8,938 bases of DNA from Streptomyces aureus (GTDB taxonomy: Bacteria > Actinomycetota > Actinomycetes > Streptomycetales > Streptomycetaceae): NCBI RefSeq assembly GCF_000725495.1, contig NZ_JNZD01000058.1, forward strand, positions 1-8,938, written 5' to 3'. The notes under the pieces are model-generated. The model was not told where the DNA came from. It saw nothing but the letters and a program-made list of their open reading frames with translations, and searched no databases. Position numbers and translations under genes: made by a program. Positions 1 through 6,229 of the stretch are shown here, piece by piece; the stretch's first letter is position 1; every line of letters starts with the position of its first letter.

Positions 1-631
1 GGCGCCGCCCAGGCCGTTCTGGGTGATCTCCTCGCCGGTGACCGCCTTGACGACGTCCGGGCCGGTGATGAACATCTGCGAGGTCTCACGGACCATGAAT
101 ACGAAGTCGGTGAGCGCGGGGCTGTACGCGGCGCCGCCGGCGCAGGGGCCGAGCATCACCGAGATCTGCGGGATGACGCCGGAGGCCTTGGTGTTGCGCT
201 GGAAGATGCCGCCGTAGCCGGCGAGCGCGGAGACGCCCTCCTGGATGCGGGCGCCGGCGCCGTCGTTGAGGGAGACCAGCGGAGCGCCGGCCGCGATGGC
301 CATGTCCATGATCTTGTGGATCTTCGTCGCGTGGGCCTCGCCAAGGGCGCCGCCGAAGATGCGGAAGTCGTGGGCGTAGACGAAGACCGTGCGGCCCTCG
401 ACCGTGCCCCAGCCGGTGATCACACCGTCCGTGTACGGCTTCTTGGCCTCCAGGCCGAAGCCGGTCGCCCGGTGCCGGCGCAGCTGCTCGGCCCTTGGCG
501 TGCTGTGCCTCGGTCGCCTTCTCGCTCGGCCCGGCCAGGGCCTGCGCACGCACGGCGTGCAGCTCGGCCACCCGGCCGCGTGCGTCCGAGGGCTCGGCGG
601 CCACCTGGGGAATGTCGTTGAGGACTGTCAC
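1..631 (-). pseudogene. pccB: Acyl-CoA carboxylase beta subunit (propionyl/acetyl-CoA carboxyltransferase), frameshifted by internal deletion; runs off left edge
   Basis: The start is GTG at 629-631, preceded by GGGAG at 641-645. The first 48 codons (VTVLNDIPQ..., with [18 protein letters not shown] and [15 protein letters not shown]) match the N-terminus of actinobacterial PccB/AccD carboxyltransferases, which move carboxyl from carboxybiotin to acetyl- or propionyl-CoA to give malonyl- or methylmalonyl-CoA. Near 488-493 the reading frame changes. From 489 down to 1 a different minus frame reads [19 protein letters not shown] and continues without a stop through [11 protein letters not shown] (first oxyanion-hole region), [13 protein letters not shown] (second) and [20 protein letters not shown]. 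Family members carry about 20 more residues (an LTARERI... segment) between AKGK and EQLRR, and these are missing. The loss is therefore near 60 bp and not a multiple of three, which is more than a one-base read error. The first frame runs on out of register to a stop at 86. The remaining half is very well preserved, so the lesion looks recent. Confidence 0.85.
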
Positions 632-682
632 TGCGCCTGCCTCCCTCGTGAGCACGGCCGGACCGGACCGCACCCGGCAAAC

Positions 683-699
683 AGACCGCAGGTGCGGTT
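683..699. promoter_or_regulatory. Candidate TetR/GBL-receptor operator upstream of pccB
   Basis: ACCGCA-GG-TGCGGT (685-698) is a perfect 6-2-6 palindrome. Read on the minus strand, 683-699 is AACCGC-ACCT-GCGGTCT, whose arms are identical to those of the motif at 4515-4531 in front of the TetR gene. It lies 52 bp upstream of the pccB GTG. The CGGT half-site core resembles known autoregulatory elements. Binding is inferred. Confidence 0.5.
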
Positions 700-745
700 C
701 AGGTGAGGGCAGGGGTGGGGCCGCGCGTGAATCAGCGCCGGAAAA

Positions 746-772
746 GACCGGAGAACAAATGACCGGAGAACA
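746..772. repeat. 12-bp direct repeat between accE and pccB
   Basis: GACCGGAGAACA occurs at 746-757 and again at 761-772, 15 bp apart start to start. A weaker related stretch (GCCGGAAAA) lies just before them. The position, in the pccB upstream region, would fit a direct-repeat operator or activator site, but there is no direct support. The rest of 632-808 shows no gene. Confidence 0.4.
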
Positions 773-808
773 CGTGCGCCTGCCGCCGCGCGGCCGGCGC
801 CGGCGGCT

Positions 809-1030
809 CTAGCGCCAGCCGTGCGGGGAACGCCACTGGCTGCCGGGGACCTGGGGGCGGCGCCACGACGGGACGGCGGCGGGCACCTGCGGCTCACCGG
901 CCTCACCGCTGTGCGCCCTCCGCCCGGCCAGCAGTGAGCACAGCACGACGGTCAGCGCGGCGAGTTCGTCATCGTCGGCCCGTCCGCGCTCGATCCGCAG
1001 CGCAAGCGGTGCGGCGTCCGCTTCACCCAT
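809..1030 (-). CDS. accE: Acyl-CoA carboxylase epsilon subunit
   Basis: This 73-residue protein has the layout of actinobacterial AccE/PccE. An N-terminal LALRIERGRADDDELAALTV segment (about residues 9-28) corresponds to the usual 'I.V..G.a...ElAAltavl' start. A short variable linker follows, then a Trp/Arg-rich tail with SWRR at residues 55-58 and the terminal SPHGWR. In this family the epsilon subunit bridges and stabilises the alpha (biotin carboxylase) and beta (carboxyltransferase) subunits. The ATG at 1028-1030 has AGGAG at 1036-1040. The gene lies upstream of pccB on the same strand with a 177-bp gap, whereas in most streptomycetes the epsilon gene follows the beta gene. The gene looks intact although its beta partner is broken. 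Assignment rests on remembered family features. Confidence 0.8.
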   Translation of the reverse strand: MGEADAAPLALRIERGRADDDELAALTVVLCSLLAGRRAHSGEAGEPQVPAAVPSWRRPQVPGSQWRSPHGWR

Positions 1031-1130
1031 GTCCGCTCCTCTCGGTTGCCACCACCGTCCGCCGACGCGCTACAGAGGCACCTCAGTGCCGCTCAAGAAG
1101 CGCCGGAGCAACAGCCGGGACCCCACCCCG

Positions 1131-1211
1131 GTGAAGATCCGGGTGGAACGCGACGTACTCGCGGAGGCAGTGGCCTGGGCGGCACGCAGCCTCCCGGCCC
1201 CCGCACGGTGA
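1131..1211 (+). pseudogene. dnaN: N-terminal fragment of dnaN (DNA polymerase III beta clamp)
   Basis: GTG at 1131 begins VKIRVERDVLAEAVAWAA followed by RSLPA. To my knowledge this is the nearly invariant start of the Streptomyces sliding clamp. Homology stops after SLPA (near 1199), where the normal protein continues RPPxPVLAGLLL; here PAR and a TGA follow. Only about 23 of some 376 residues remain. No ribosome binding site precedes the GTG, and no dnaA or DnaA-box cluster is visible, so this is not the oriC locus. The fragment is best read as a scrap left by recombination. The match is short but specific. Confidence 0.7.
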
Positions 1212-1316
1212 GCCGGGACGGCACGAACAGACCCCGGCAGACGCCCGAAGGGCCGCAGGCCGCGGGCTGCGGGCTGCGGATGGCGGTGCCACCGGCCCCG
1301 GGCGGCGACCTCGGAC

Positions 1317-1387
1317 GGCGGCAGCGGACGGCGACCGCGGGCGGCGAAGCGACAGGCGGCGGCAGCGGACGGCGACCGCGGGCGGCG
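1317..1387. repeat. Direct repeat, 30 bp, period 41 bp
   Basis: A 30-bp GC-rich segment at 1317-1346 (starting GGCGGCAGCGGACGGCGACC) recurs exactly at 1358-1387. The flanking GCGAAGCGACA recurs at 1344-1354 and 1404-1414. No intact gene was found in 1212-1989; this part looks like slippage-generated filler. Confidence 0.7.
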
Positions 1388-1439
1388 CCACTGGCCGCGG
1401 ACGGCGAAGCGACATGCAGCGGCAGCGGCGGTCTCCTGC

Positions 1440-1622
1440 TCGCCCGCGCCGGGTTCGGCGTTCCCAAGGCCACGGTTCCTGCTGGAGGAGCCGGCTTTCA
1501 CCGTGTGCCCCGGGGAGATACGGGTCGGCGAGAGGCCCGCTGCACTCGGCCGCGACGTCACCGGCAGCCAGGAGGATCGGCCCGCATTCACCTCGGCCCT
1601 GCGGGCCGCCCCACCCGGCTGA
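1440..1622 (+). other. Coding-like 3' tail of an unidentified gene
   Basis: The frame ending at TGA 1620-1622 reads FLLEEPAFTVCPGEIRVGER and then about 28 more residues ending ALRAAPPG. Codon use here is reasonably Streptomyces-like. I see no start codon with a ribosome binding site, and I do not recognise the protein. A strong hairpin follows at 1658-1687. It may be the end of a gene whose front part was lost; it may also be chance. Confidence 0.2.
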
Positions 1623-1657
1623 CCGCATCGGCAAGGAGCGGCCCAGGACGTCCCGCT

Positions 1658-1687
1658 CCCCCGCCGCGCCCTTGGGCGCGGCGGGGG
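1658..1687 (+). terminator. Hairpin, probable factor-independent terminator
   Basis: CCCCCGCCGCGCCC (1658-1671) pairs perfectly with 1674-1687; in practice this is a 13-bp stem with a CTTG loop. No U-tract follows, which is common for Streptomyces terminators. It lies 36 bp after the TGA of the coding-like tail ending at 1622. Confidence 0.5.
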
Positions 1688-1803
1688 ATGTGACGGCGCG
1701 CGGGCGCGGCACCGTCCGCAGCAGCCCGCACGAAACGCTCCCGGGTGCTGTCCGCAAAGGGCGGCGGGTGATGCGGGTCCCGGCTGGGGGTCCTGGAATG
1801 GGT

Positions 1804-1865
1804 GAGGGCCCTTTGGGCCGCGGCTGCGGATGCCGGGATCCGCAGCCGCGGCCCAAAGGGCCCTC
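1804..1865. terminator. Perfect 28-bp inverted repeat, likely bidirectional terminator
   Basis: The left arm 1804-1831 and right arm 1838-1865 are exact reverse complements with a 6-nt loop (GCCGGG). The outer ends read GAGGGCCCTTTGGGCC and the mirror of it. The repeat lies 125 bp downstream of the DUF1801 stop codon on the minus strand and downstream of the plus-strand remnants, so it could stop transcription from both sides. A 28-bp perfect stem is long for a terminator. Confidence 0.65.
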
Positions 1866-1989
1866 GTGCTCCCGCCGTTCACGCGTCCTTGGCGCCGCAG
1901 GCCCGGGGGATGCCGGCGGCCGTCGGTGACACGGCAGCTGTGCGTGTGTGCCAGGGCCGGCGTCCGCGGGCCGGTCCGAACGGCAGGGG

Positions 1990-2442
1990 CTAGTCGACCG
2001 CCCGCTTGAGGAGCGCCGCGATCTGCTCCTCCGCCTCGGGCGTGACTTCGGTCAGGGCGAAAGCGGTCGCCCACATGGAGCCCTCGTCCAGTTGGGCCTG
2101 GTCGTTGAACCCGAGCGTCGCGTAGCGCGCCTTGAACTTCGCCGCGCTCTGGAAGAAGCAGACGATCTTGCCGTCCAGTGCGTAGGCGGGCATGCCGTAC
2201 CACAGCTTCGGCGCGAGGCGGGGGGCGTTGGCGGTGACGAGGGCGTGGACCCGCTCGGCCATGACCCGGTCCGTGCCCTCCATCTCGGCGATCTTGGCGA
2301 GGACGTCCTGCTCCGCCAGCGCCGCCTTGTTCGCCTTCGAGCTGCGTCGCGCCGCGGTCTTCTGCTCCTGGGCGTGCTCCTTCATCGCGGCCCGTTCCTC
2401 GGCCGAGAACCCCTCGTACTTGTCGCTCCCGGTGTTGCTCAT
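1990..2442 (-). CDS. DUF1801 (YdhG-like) family protein
   Basis: This 150-residue protein has a charged helical N-terminal half (EERAAMKEHAQEQ, KANKAALAEQDVLAKIAEME) followed by the DUF1801 core. The core has RVMAERVHALVTANAPRLAP at 59-78, LWYGMPAYALDGKIVCFF at 80-97 (the family's 'W.GMPay..g...v.ff' signature) and the KFKARYATLGF strand at 102-112. The family is soluble, with a steroidogenic-acute-regulatory-like fold; some members are called iron chaperones, but the biochemical role is poorly defined. The ATG at 2440-2442 has GGGAGA just upstream at 2447-2452. The gene is monocistronic as far as can be seen, and the 28-bp hairpin at 1804-1865 lies downstream. Nothing ties it to butyrolactone signalling except position. 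Confidence 0.85.
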   Translation of the reverse strand: MSNTGSDKYEGFSAEERAAMKEHAQEQKTAARRSSKANKAALAEQDVLAKIAEMEGTDRVMAERVHALVTANAPRLAPKLWYGMPAYALDGKIVCFFQSAAKFKARYATLGFNDQAQLDEGSMWATAFALTEVTPEAEEQIAALLKRAVD

Positions 2443-3010
2443 GCTCTCTCCCGTAGCCCTTGGGTCACGAAGACCAGCCCGTGCGCTCGACCGGGTCCGG
2501 TCCCTTCGGCCAGTACAGCATCCGCCGGGGCGCAAACCCTTGAGGACCACCGGCGGACGGCTGGACCTCGCCGGTGTCCGCGCGTCGCGGTGTCCGTCGC
2601 GGCTGATGAGCGGGCTTTGCCCGAGGGCCCCGGGGAGCATTCTGGCCGGCGGCACCGGCCAAGGGACGCGGACCAGGACGGTCGTTTTCGGCACAGGGGC
2701 CCGCCGTCAGGGCGGGCTGTCGGCGGTCCGACGCGGCGGACCGGCCTGTCGCCGCGACGGCGTCCGCCGCGGCAAGGGACGGCGCAGCCGTCAGCAGGCG
2801 GGCTCTGCCGCACCCGCGATCCCGGCGGCCCGAGGGATTGGGGGAGCGCCGATGCAGCGATCCCTGACACGGCGCGCGTCCCCCAGGTGGCCGGCGCCGG
2901 CGATCCCGCGGGGACCGGCCCGATGTCTGCCTGCCGGGCCGGCGCCAGGACCGGCGTACTCGGCAAACCTGCGGCACCGCCGACGTCACCGTCCGCCTCC
3001 CACCAGGCCA

Positions 3011-3096
<86 letters not shown>

Positions 3097-3457
3097 AACG
3101 TATGCCACGCGCCGCCGGGTGCCCGGGCAGCGTCCGCCGCGGCGCCGCCCCGGGCTTCGTCGAGCTTGGCGAGACCGCCGGCGTGCGTCCCGCCCTGCGG
3201 GCCCGGTGCCTGTCGCCCCCGGCCATCTCACGGCGGCGCCGAACGCTGCGCGCACCAGGGCGGCCCGGCCGCGCCACCGCCTCCTCGGCCGCATCCCGGC
3301 CCGCGGCCGAGGAGAGGGAGCAGCCGCTCTGGTCACCGCCGACGGCGGCCGGTCCCCGGGGGCGGGCAAGGTGAGGTGACGGCCCGCCCACGGCACTGCG
3401 GGTGCCTCGCCGGCACCGCCCGGGCGGGGAAACGGTGCCGTCAGGGCGCCTGCCGGA

Positions 3458-3492
3458 CCATCCCATCCCGTCCCGTCCGGTCCGGTCCGGTC
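3458..3492. repeat. Pentanucleotide array, 7 units in three variant steps
   Basis: CCATC x2 (3458-3467), CCGTC x2 (3468-3477) and CGGTC x3 (3478-3492) run together, each step differing from the previous by one base. It lies just downstream of the TetR gene terminator. Confidence 0.9.
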
Positions 3493-3500
3493 AGCAGGCA

Positions 3501-3524
3501 GGACGGTTCACGAACCTGCCGTCC
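3501..3524 (-). terminator. Hairpin downstream of the TetR gene
   Basis: GGACGGTTC (3501-3509) faces GAA (3512-3514) and CCGTCC (3519-3524), giving a 9-bp stem with a 4-nt bulge. A second stem, CCCGCCC (3525-3531) with GGGCGGG (3544-3550), sits between it and the stop codon at 3553. Together they are a plausible 3' end for the TetR transcript. Confidence 0.4.
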
Positions 3525-3552
3525 CCCGCCCGCGCCAGGCCATGGGCGGGCT

Positions 3553-4191
3553 TCATCCCCGGCCGGATACCGCGGTGGCCGTGCCGCCGGACTCGAGCCC
3601 GTTCAGGACGTGGGCCGAGGCCAGCCGGGGCAGCAGCAGATCCCAGAACTGCGCCAGCGTCTGCGTGGACGTCCACGTCGGGTCGTCCGCGCCGAGCTGT
3701 TCGAAACCGACGGTCGCCGCCACCACCGCGACCGAGGCGTCGGCGGCGGACACCCCCCGGGCGAGGACGCCTTCGCGTTCGGCGTCCTCGAACACCTCCT
3801 CGACCCAGCTCTGCCACTGTCCGCGCAGATCCACGGCCCCCTCGCGGCGCGGCGGGCCGCTGCCCAGCTCGAAGCCGGCCCGGACCACGACGTCGTGATC
3901 GAGGTGTTCCATCAGGGCATGGGTGGCGTCGATGAGCCGCTGCAGCGGACCGGCGCCGGCCGCCCGCGCGGACGCGGTGATCGCACCGACCATGGCGGCC
4001 GCCTCGTCCTCGACCCCGCGCGCCAGGGCCTGTTTGCTCTCGAAGTGGAAGTGCAGCGCACCGTTGCTCACCCCGGCCCGCTTGCTGATGGAGGTGAGCG
4101 AGGCCAGGGTGAAGCCGTCCCGTGCGAACACCTCGGCCGCCGCTCGCACCAAGGACTCCCGCGTGCGCGCGGCCCGCTCCTGTTTCACCAT
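3553..4191 (-). CDS. TetR-family regulator, pseudo-gamma-butyrolactone receptor type (ScbR2/BarB-like)
   Basis: This 212-residue protein starts MVKQERAARTRESLVRAAAE. It has an N-terminal TetR helix-turn-helix (about residues 9-55, with SLTSISKRAGVSNGALHFHF at 31-50, the GALHFHF hallmark). The ligand-domain landmarks RLIDATHALMEHL (85-97), HDVVVRAGFEL (99-109), LRGQWQSWVEEVF (122-134) and VVAATVGFEQLG (156-167) match ScbR2/BarB/JadR2-type proteins better than true receptors. Such proteins usually do not bind butyrolactones; several bind end products and repress pathway regulators and their own genes. The ATG at 4189-4191 has GGGGAG at 4200-4205; a TTG directly before it is a poorer start. A promoter candidate with an operator-like palindrome lies about 310 bp upstream (4506-4534). 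The gene is divergent from afsA. The pseudo-receptor subtype is inferred from sequence features, not from a tree. Confidence 0.82.
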   Translation of the reverse strand: MVKQERAARTRESLVRAAAEVFARDGFTLASLTSISKRAGVSNGALHFHFESKQALARGVEDEAAAMVGAITASARAAGAGPLQRLIDATHALMEHLDHDVVVRAGFELGSGPPRREGAVDLRGQWQSWVEEVFEDAEREGVLARGVSAADASVAVVAATVGFEQLGADDPTWTSTQTLAQFWDLLLPRLASAHVLNGLESGGTATAVSGRG

Positions 4192-4505
4192 CAACGGATC
4201 TCCCCTGACTGCCGTCGGCCCGCCCGCACCGCGGACCGGCTCTCACGTTCATGCCTGCTCACCACGGCCCGCCCGGAGGCACAAACCACCGCACCCGCGC
4301 CCACCAGAGGGCAGAGCGGCCCGCGCCCGAGAAGACCCGGCGCGAAACCGGGCCCGCCCGGTACGCGCGGGCGCACCACCCCTCCCCCGGGGTGGCCGGC
4401 GCGGCCGCCCGCCCCGGGCCGCCGCACGGCACCGGCACACAGGGCCGCAGCCGTGCTCGCGCTCCTGCCCCGGTGACCCTTCGCCGCCCGGGCCGACCAG
4501 AAGCG

Positions 4506-4534
4506 ATCATAACAAACCGCGCACGCGGTCTCTA
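4506..4534 (-). promoter_or_regulatory. Candidate promoter facing the TetR gene, with operator in its spacer
   Basis: On the minus strand, TAGAGA (4529-4534) and TATGAT (4506-4511) are separated by 17 nt, a good sigma-70/HrdB-type spacing. The spacer holds nearly all of the perfect palindrome ACCGCG-CA-CGCGGT (4516-4529), and the full 17-base motif AACCGC-GCAC-GCGGTCT spans 4515-4531. A repressor bound here would block polymerase, as in TetR autoregulation. The implied 5' leader to the ATG at 4191 is about 300 nt, in which I see no gene. Confidence 0.5.
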
Positions 4535-4600
4535 TTTTACTGGTGAAGATATCGCGAAGCCAGTGCCGCTCCGACGCTGTTTTCCGGGCGCGCCGGGAGA

Positions 4601-4618
4601 CGGATCGGTACAGATCCG
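4601..4618. promoter_or_regulatory. 18-bp palindrome in the TetR-afsA divergent region
   Basis: CGGATC-g-GTAC-a-GATCCG is symmetrical at 16 of 18 positions. It differs from the CGGT-type motifs at 4515 and 4932 and may be bound by another regulator. No binding is shown. Confidence 0.35.
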
Positions 4619-4650
4619 GCCGATGTGCCATCCGCCGGCGGCATACCCCG

Positions 4651-4678
4651 CCCGCACAGGCCGGCCCGCACAGGCCGG
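4651..4678. repeat. 14-bp tandem duplication
   Basis: CCCGCACAGGCCGG occurs at 4651-4664 and, directly adjoining, at 4665-4678. Confidence 0.85.
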
Positions 4679-4831
4679 GGCCGGGTGACCCGTCTTGATC
4701 AGGGTTTTCCCTTCTCCCGCACGGCGGCGCCGGACGGTTGCCCCGAGGGCGGGCCGGGCGGCGGAGGGAAGGCGCCCGGCGCGCGCCGCGGGGTCCGGGC
4801 GGGTCTGCGGCGCCGCGGACCGCGGACGCCT

Positions 4832-4847
4832 CGCCCCCTTCGGGGCG
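4832..4847 (+). terminator. Small GC hairpin upstream of afsA
   Basis: CGCCCC (4832-4837), loop CTTC, GGGGCG (4842-4847). It lies 165 bp before the afsA ATG. It could insulate afsA from upstream transcription or act in the leader if a promoter lies further upstream; the sequence does not decide. Confidence 0.35.
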
Positions 4848-4931
4848 TAATGAGGCGATATGGATACCCCTCCGAGCGCTTGGAACCACTCGGTCCACAT
4901 ATTGCCCAGGGGAACCCGGCATTCCTTCTAG

Positions 4932-4957
4932 AAATTAAACCGGGTGGTATGTATCTT
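4932..4957. promoter_or_regulatory. Autoregulatory-element-like operator upstream of afsA
   Basis: AATTAAACCGGGTGGTATGT (4933-4952) sits in a short AT-rich island 56-81 bp before the afsA start. The right half GGGTGGTATGT matches the published half-site GG(T/C)CGGT(A/T)(T/C)G(T/G) at 9 of 11 positions, and the left half TTAAACCG mirrors it loosely. This is where ScbR/BarA-type receptors control afsA genes. -10-like sequences (TATGTA, TATCTT) overlap or abut it, but no -35 is clear. Confidence 0.6.
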
Positions 4958-5012
4958 CACTGTCCTCGGAGATCCACCACCCACATTCAGGCCACGGCGG
5001 CTCGGGGGAACC

Positions 5013-6053
5013 ATGTCGACGAGTACCTTCCGCATGAACCGCGCGACACCCGGCATGACACGACAGGCGGGCCACGGCGCCCCGCTGGGGGGCGGCACCC
5101 TCGCCCTCCAGCCTCTGACCAGTACGGTCCCCAAGGAACTCGTCCACCGCGCGAGCGTCGCCGAGGTCATGCTGACCGACTGGGCACGCAGGGGCGAGCA
5201 CCACTTCGCCCTGGCCGCCCAGTGGCCGCGCGGGCACAGCTTCTTCACCAGCGTCGACGGCTGTCACGACCCGCTGATCGCCGCCGAGACCATCCGCCAG
5301 GCCGGCCTGCTCCTCGCGCACGCCGAGTACGGGGTCCCCTTCGGCCACCACTTCCTGGTCAGCGACCTCGACGTGACGGTACGGCCCGCGCACCTGCGCG
5401 TGGGCGAGGCCCCCGCCTCCCTCGAACTCGACGTCCGCTGTCGTGACGTCAAGGAGCGCCGCGGCGAGGTGACGGGGCTGCGCATCGAGGTGGAGATCCG
5501 CCGCGACGGCCACCTGCTGGGAACCGGAGGCGGCACGCTCACCTGCATCGCCCCCCGCGTCTACCAGCGGCTGCGCGCCGGCCGCGGGCCCAGCGCGCAG
5601 GTCCTCGCGCTGACCGCCCCCACGCCGCCGCAGTCGGTGGGGCGCATGTCCCCCATGGACGTGGTCCTCTCCCCCATCGGCGAAAGCGACCGCTGGCAGC
5701 TGCGGGTGGACACCCGCCACCCCGCGCTCTTCGACCACCGGGTCGACCACGTGCCCGGCATGCTGCTCCTCGAAGCCGCCCGCCAGGCCGCGACCGCCAC
5801 CCTCGGCACCACCCGCCTGCCCCTCGCCCTCGCCGGCCAGTTCCTGCGCTACGTCGAACTCGACACCCCCTGCACCATCGAGGCCCGCCCCGCCACAGGA
5901 ACAGGCACCGGCCCAGAGCATGCGCAGGCGGTAACGGGCCGGGCGGCTGCCGGGACGGGCCAGGAAGACGCGAAGACCGTGCACGTCACCGGCCGGCAGA
6001 ACGGGACGGCCGTGTTCCGGTGCACCGTGACCATGGCCCCGCCCCACCAGTGA
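5013..6053 (+). CDS. afsA: Gamma-butyrolactone autoregulator synthase, AfsA/ScbA family
   Basis: This 346-residue protein is close to the usual AfsA length of about 300-320, with a longer C-terminal part. It has two AfsA repeats of hot-dog type. The first runs from about residue 38, with VPKELVHRASVAEVMLTDW, then FFTSVDGCHDPLIAAETIRQ and VPFGHHFLVSDLDV. The second has HPALFDHRVDHVPGMLLLEA at 236-255, then ARQAA and LALAGQFLRYVELDTPCTIE (271-290). AfsA joins dihydroxyacetone phosphate and a beta-ketoacyl chain in the first step of butyrolactone signal synthesis. ATG 5013 follows GGGGGAA; upstream in-frame codons lack a ribosome binding site, and later ATGs at 5034 and 5055 are possible. A Thr/Gly/Ala/Gln-rich stretch (about 294-320) interrupts the last strand region; a repeat-expanded version of it lies in the remnant at 6353-6728. 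An operator-like site precedes the gene. It converges on the NmrA-like gene. Confidence 0.93.
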   Translation: MSTSTFRMNRATPGMTRQAGHGAPLGGGTLALQPLTSTVPKELVHRASVAEVMLTDWARRGEHHFALAAQWPRGHSFFTSVDGCHDPLIAAETIRQAGLLLAHAEYGVPFGHHFLVSDLDVTVRPAHLRVGEAPASLELDVRCRDVKERRGEVTGLRIEVEIRRDGHLLGTGGGTLTCIAPRVYQRLRAGRGPSAQVLALTAPTPPQSVGRMSPMDVVLSPIGESDRWQLRVDTRHPALFDHRVDHVPGMLLLEAARQAATATLGTTRLPLALAGQFLRYVELDTPCTIEARPATGTGTGPEHAQAVTGRAAAGTGQEDAKTVHVTGRQNGTAVFRCTVTMAPPHQ

Positions 6054-6229
6054 CCACACCCCGGCCCGCACCCCGGCCCGCCAGACGGCCCACCGGCCGG
6101 CCCACCGGCCGGCCAGTCAGCCGGTCAGCCACCCGGTCGGCCACCCGGCACGAAACCGCCGACTGATCCCCGGGCCCGCCCGCGGAACACGAACCACCAA
6201 GCGCTCCGGCCAACTGCACCACGGCCTTG
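6054..6229. repeat. afsA downstream spacer with short repeats
   Basis: CCCACCGGCCGG is tandem at 6089-6100 and 6101-6112. The stretch 6119-6162 (CCGGTCAGCCACCCGG ... CACGAAACCGCCG) clearly resembles the 34-bp units of the array at 6825-7228, so this unit family occurs on both sides of the afsA remnant. No gene is seen. Confidence 0.6.

Noticed and set aside
1131..1211. Origin of replication next to dnaN
   Set aside because: Only the first codons of dnaN are present; there is no dnaA and no cluster of DnaA boxes.
4191..4922. 243-codon minus-strand frame upstream of the TetR gene
   Set aside because: It crosses the promoter-like AT-rich island and palindromes, has Arg/Pro-rich sequence and no domain; the region is better read as regulatory.
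4935..6071. 378-codon minus-strand frame opposite afsA
   Set aside because: Shadow of afsA: the plus frame carries the conserved AfsA motifs, and the minus frame is Gly/Val/His-rich without a domain.
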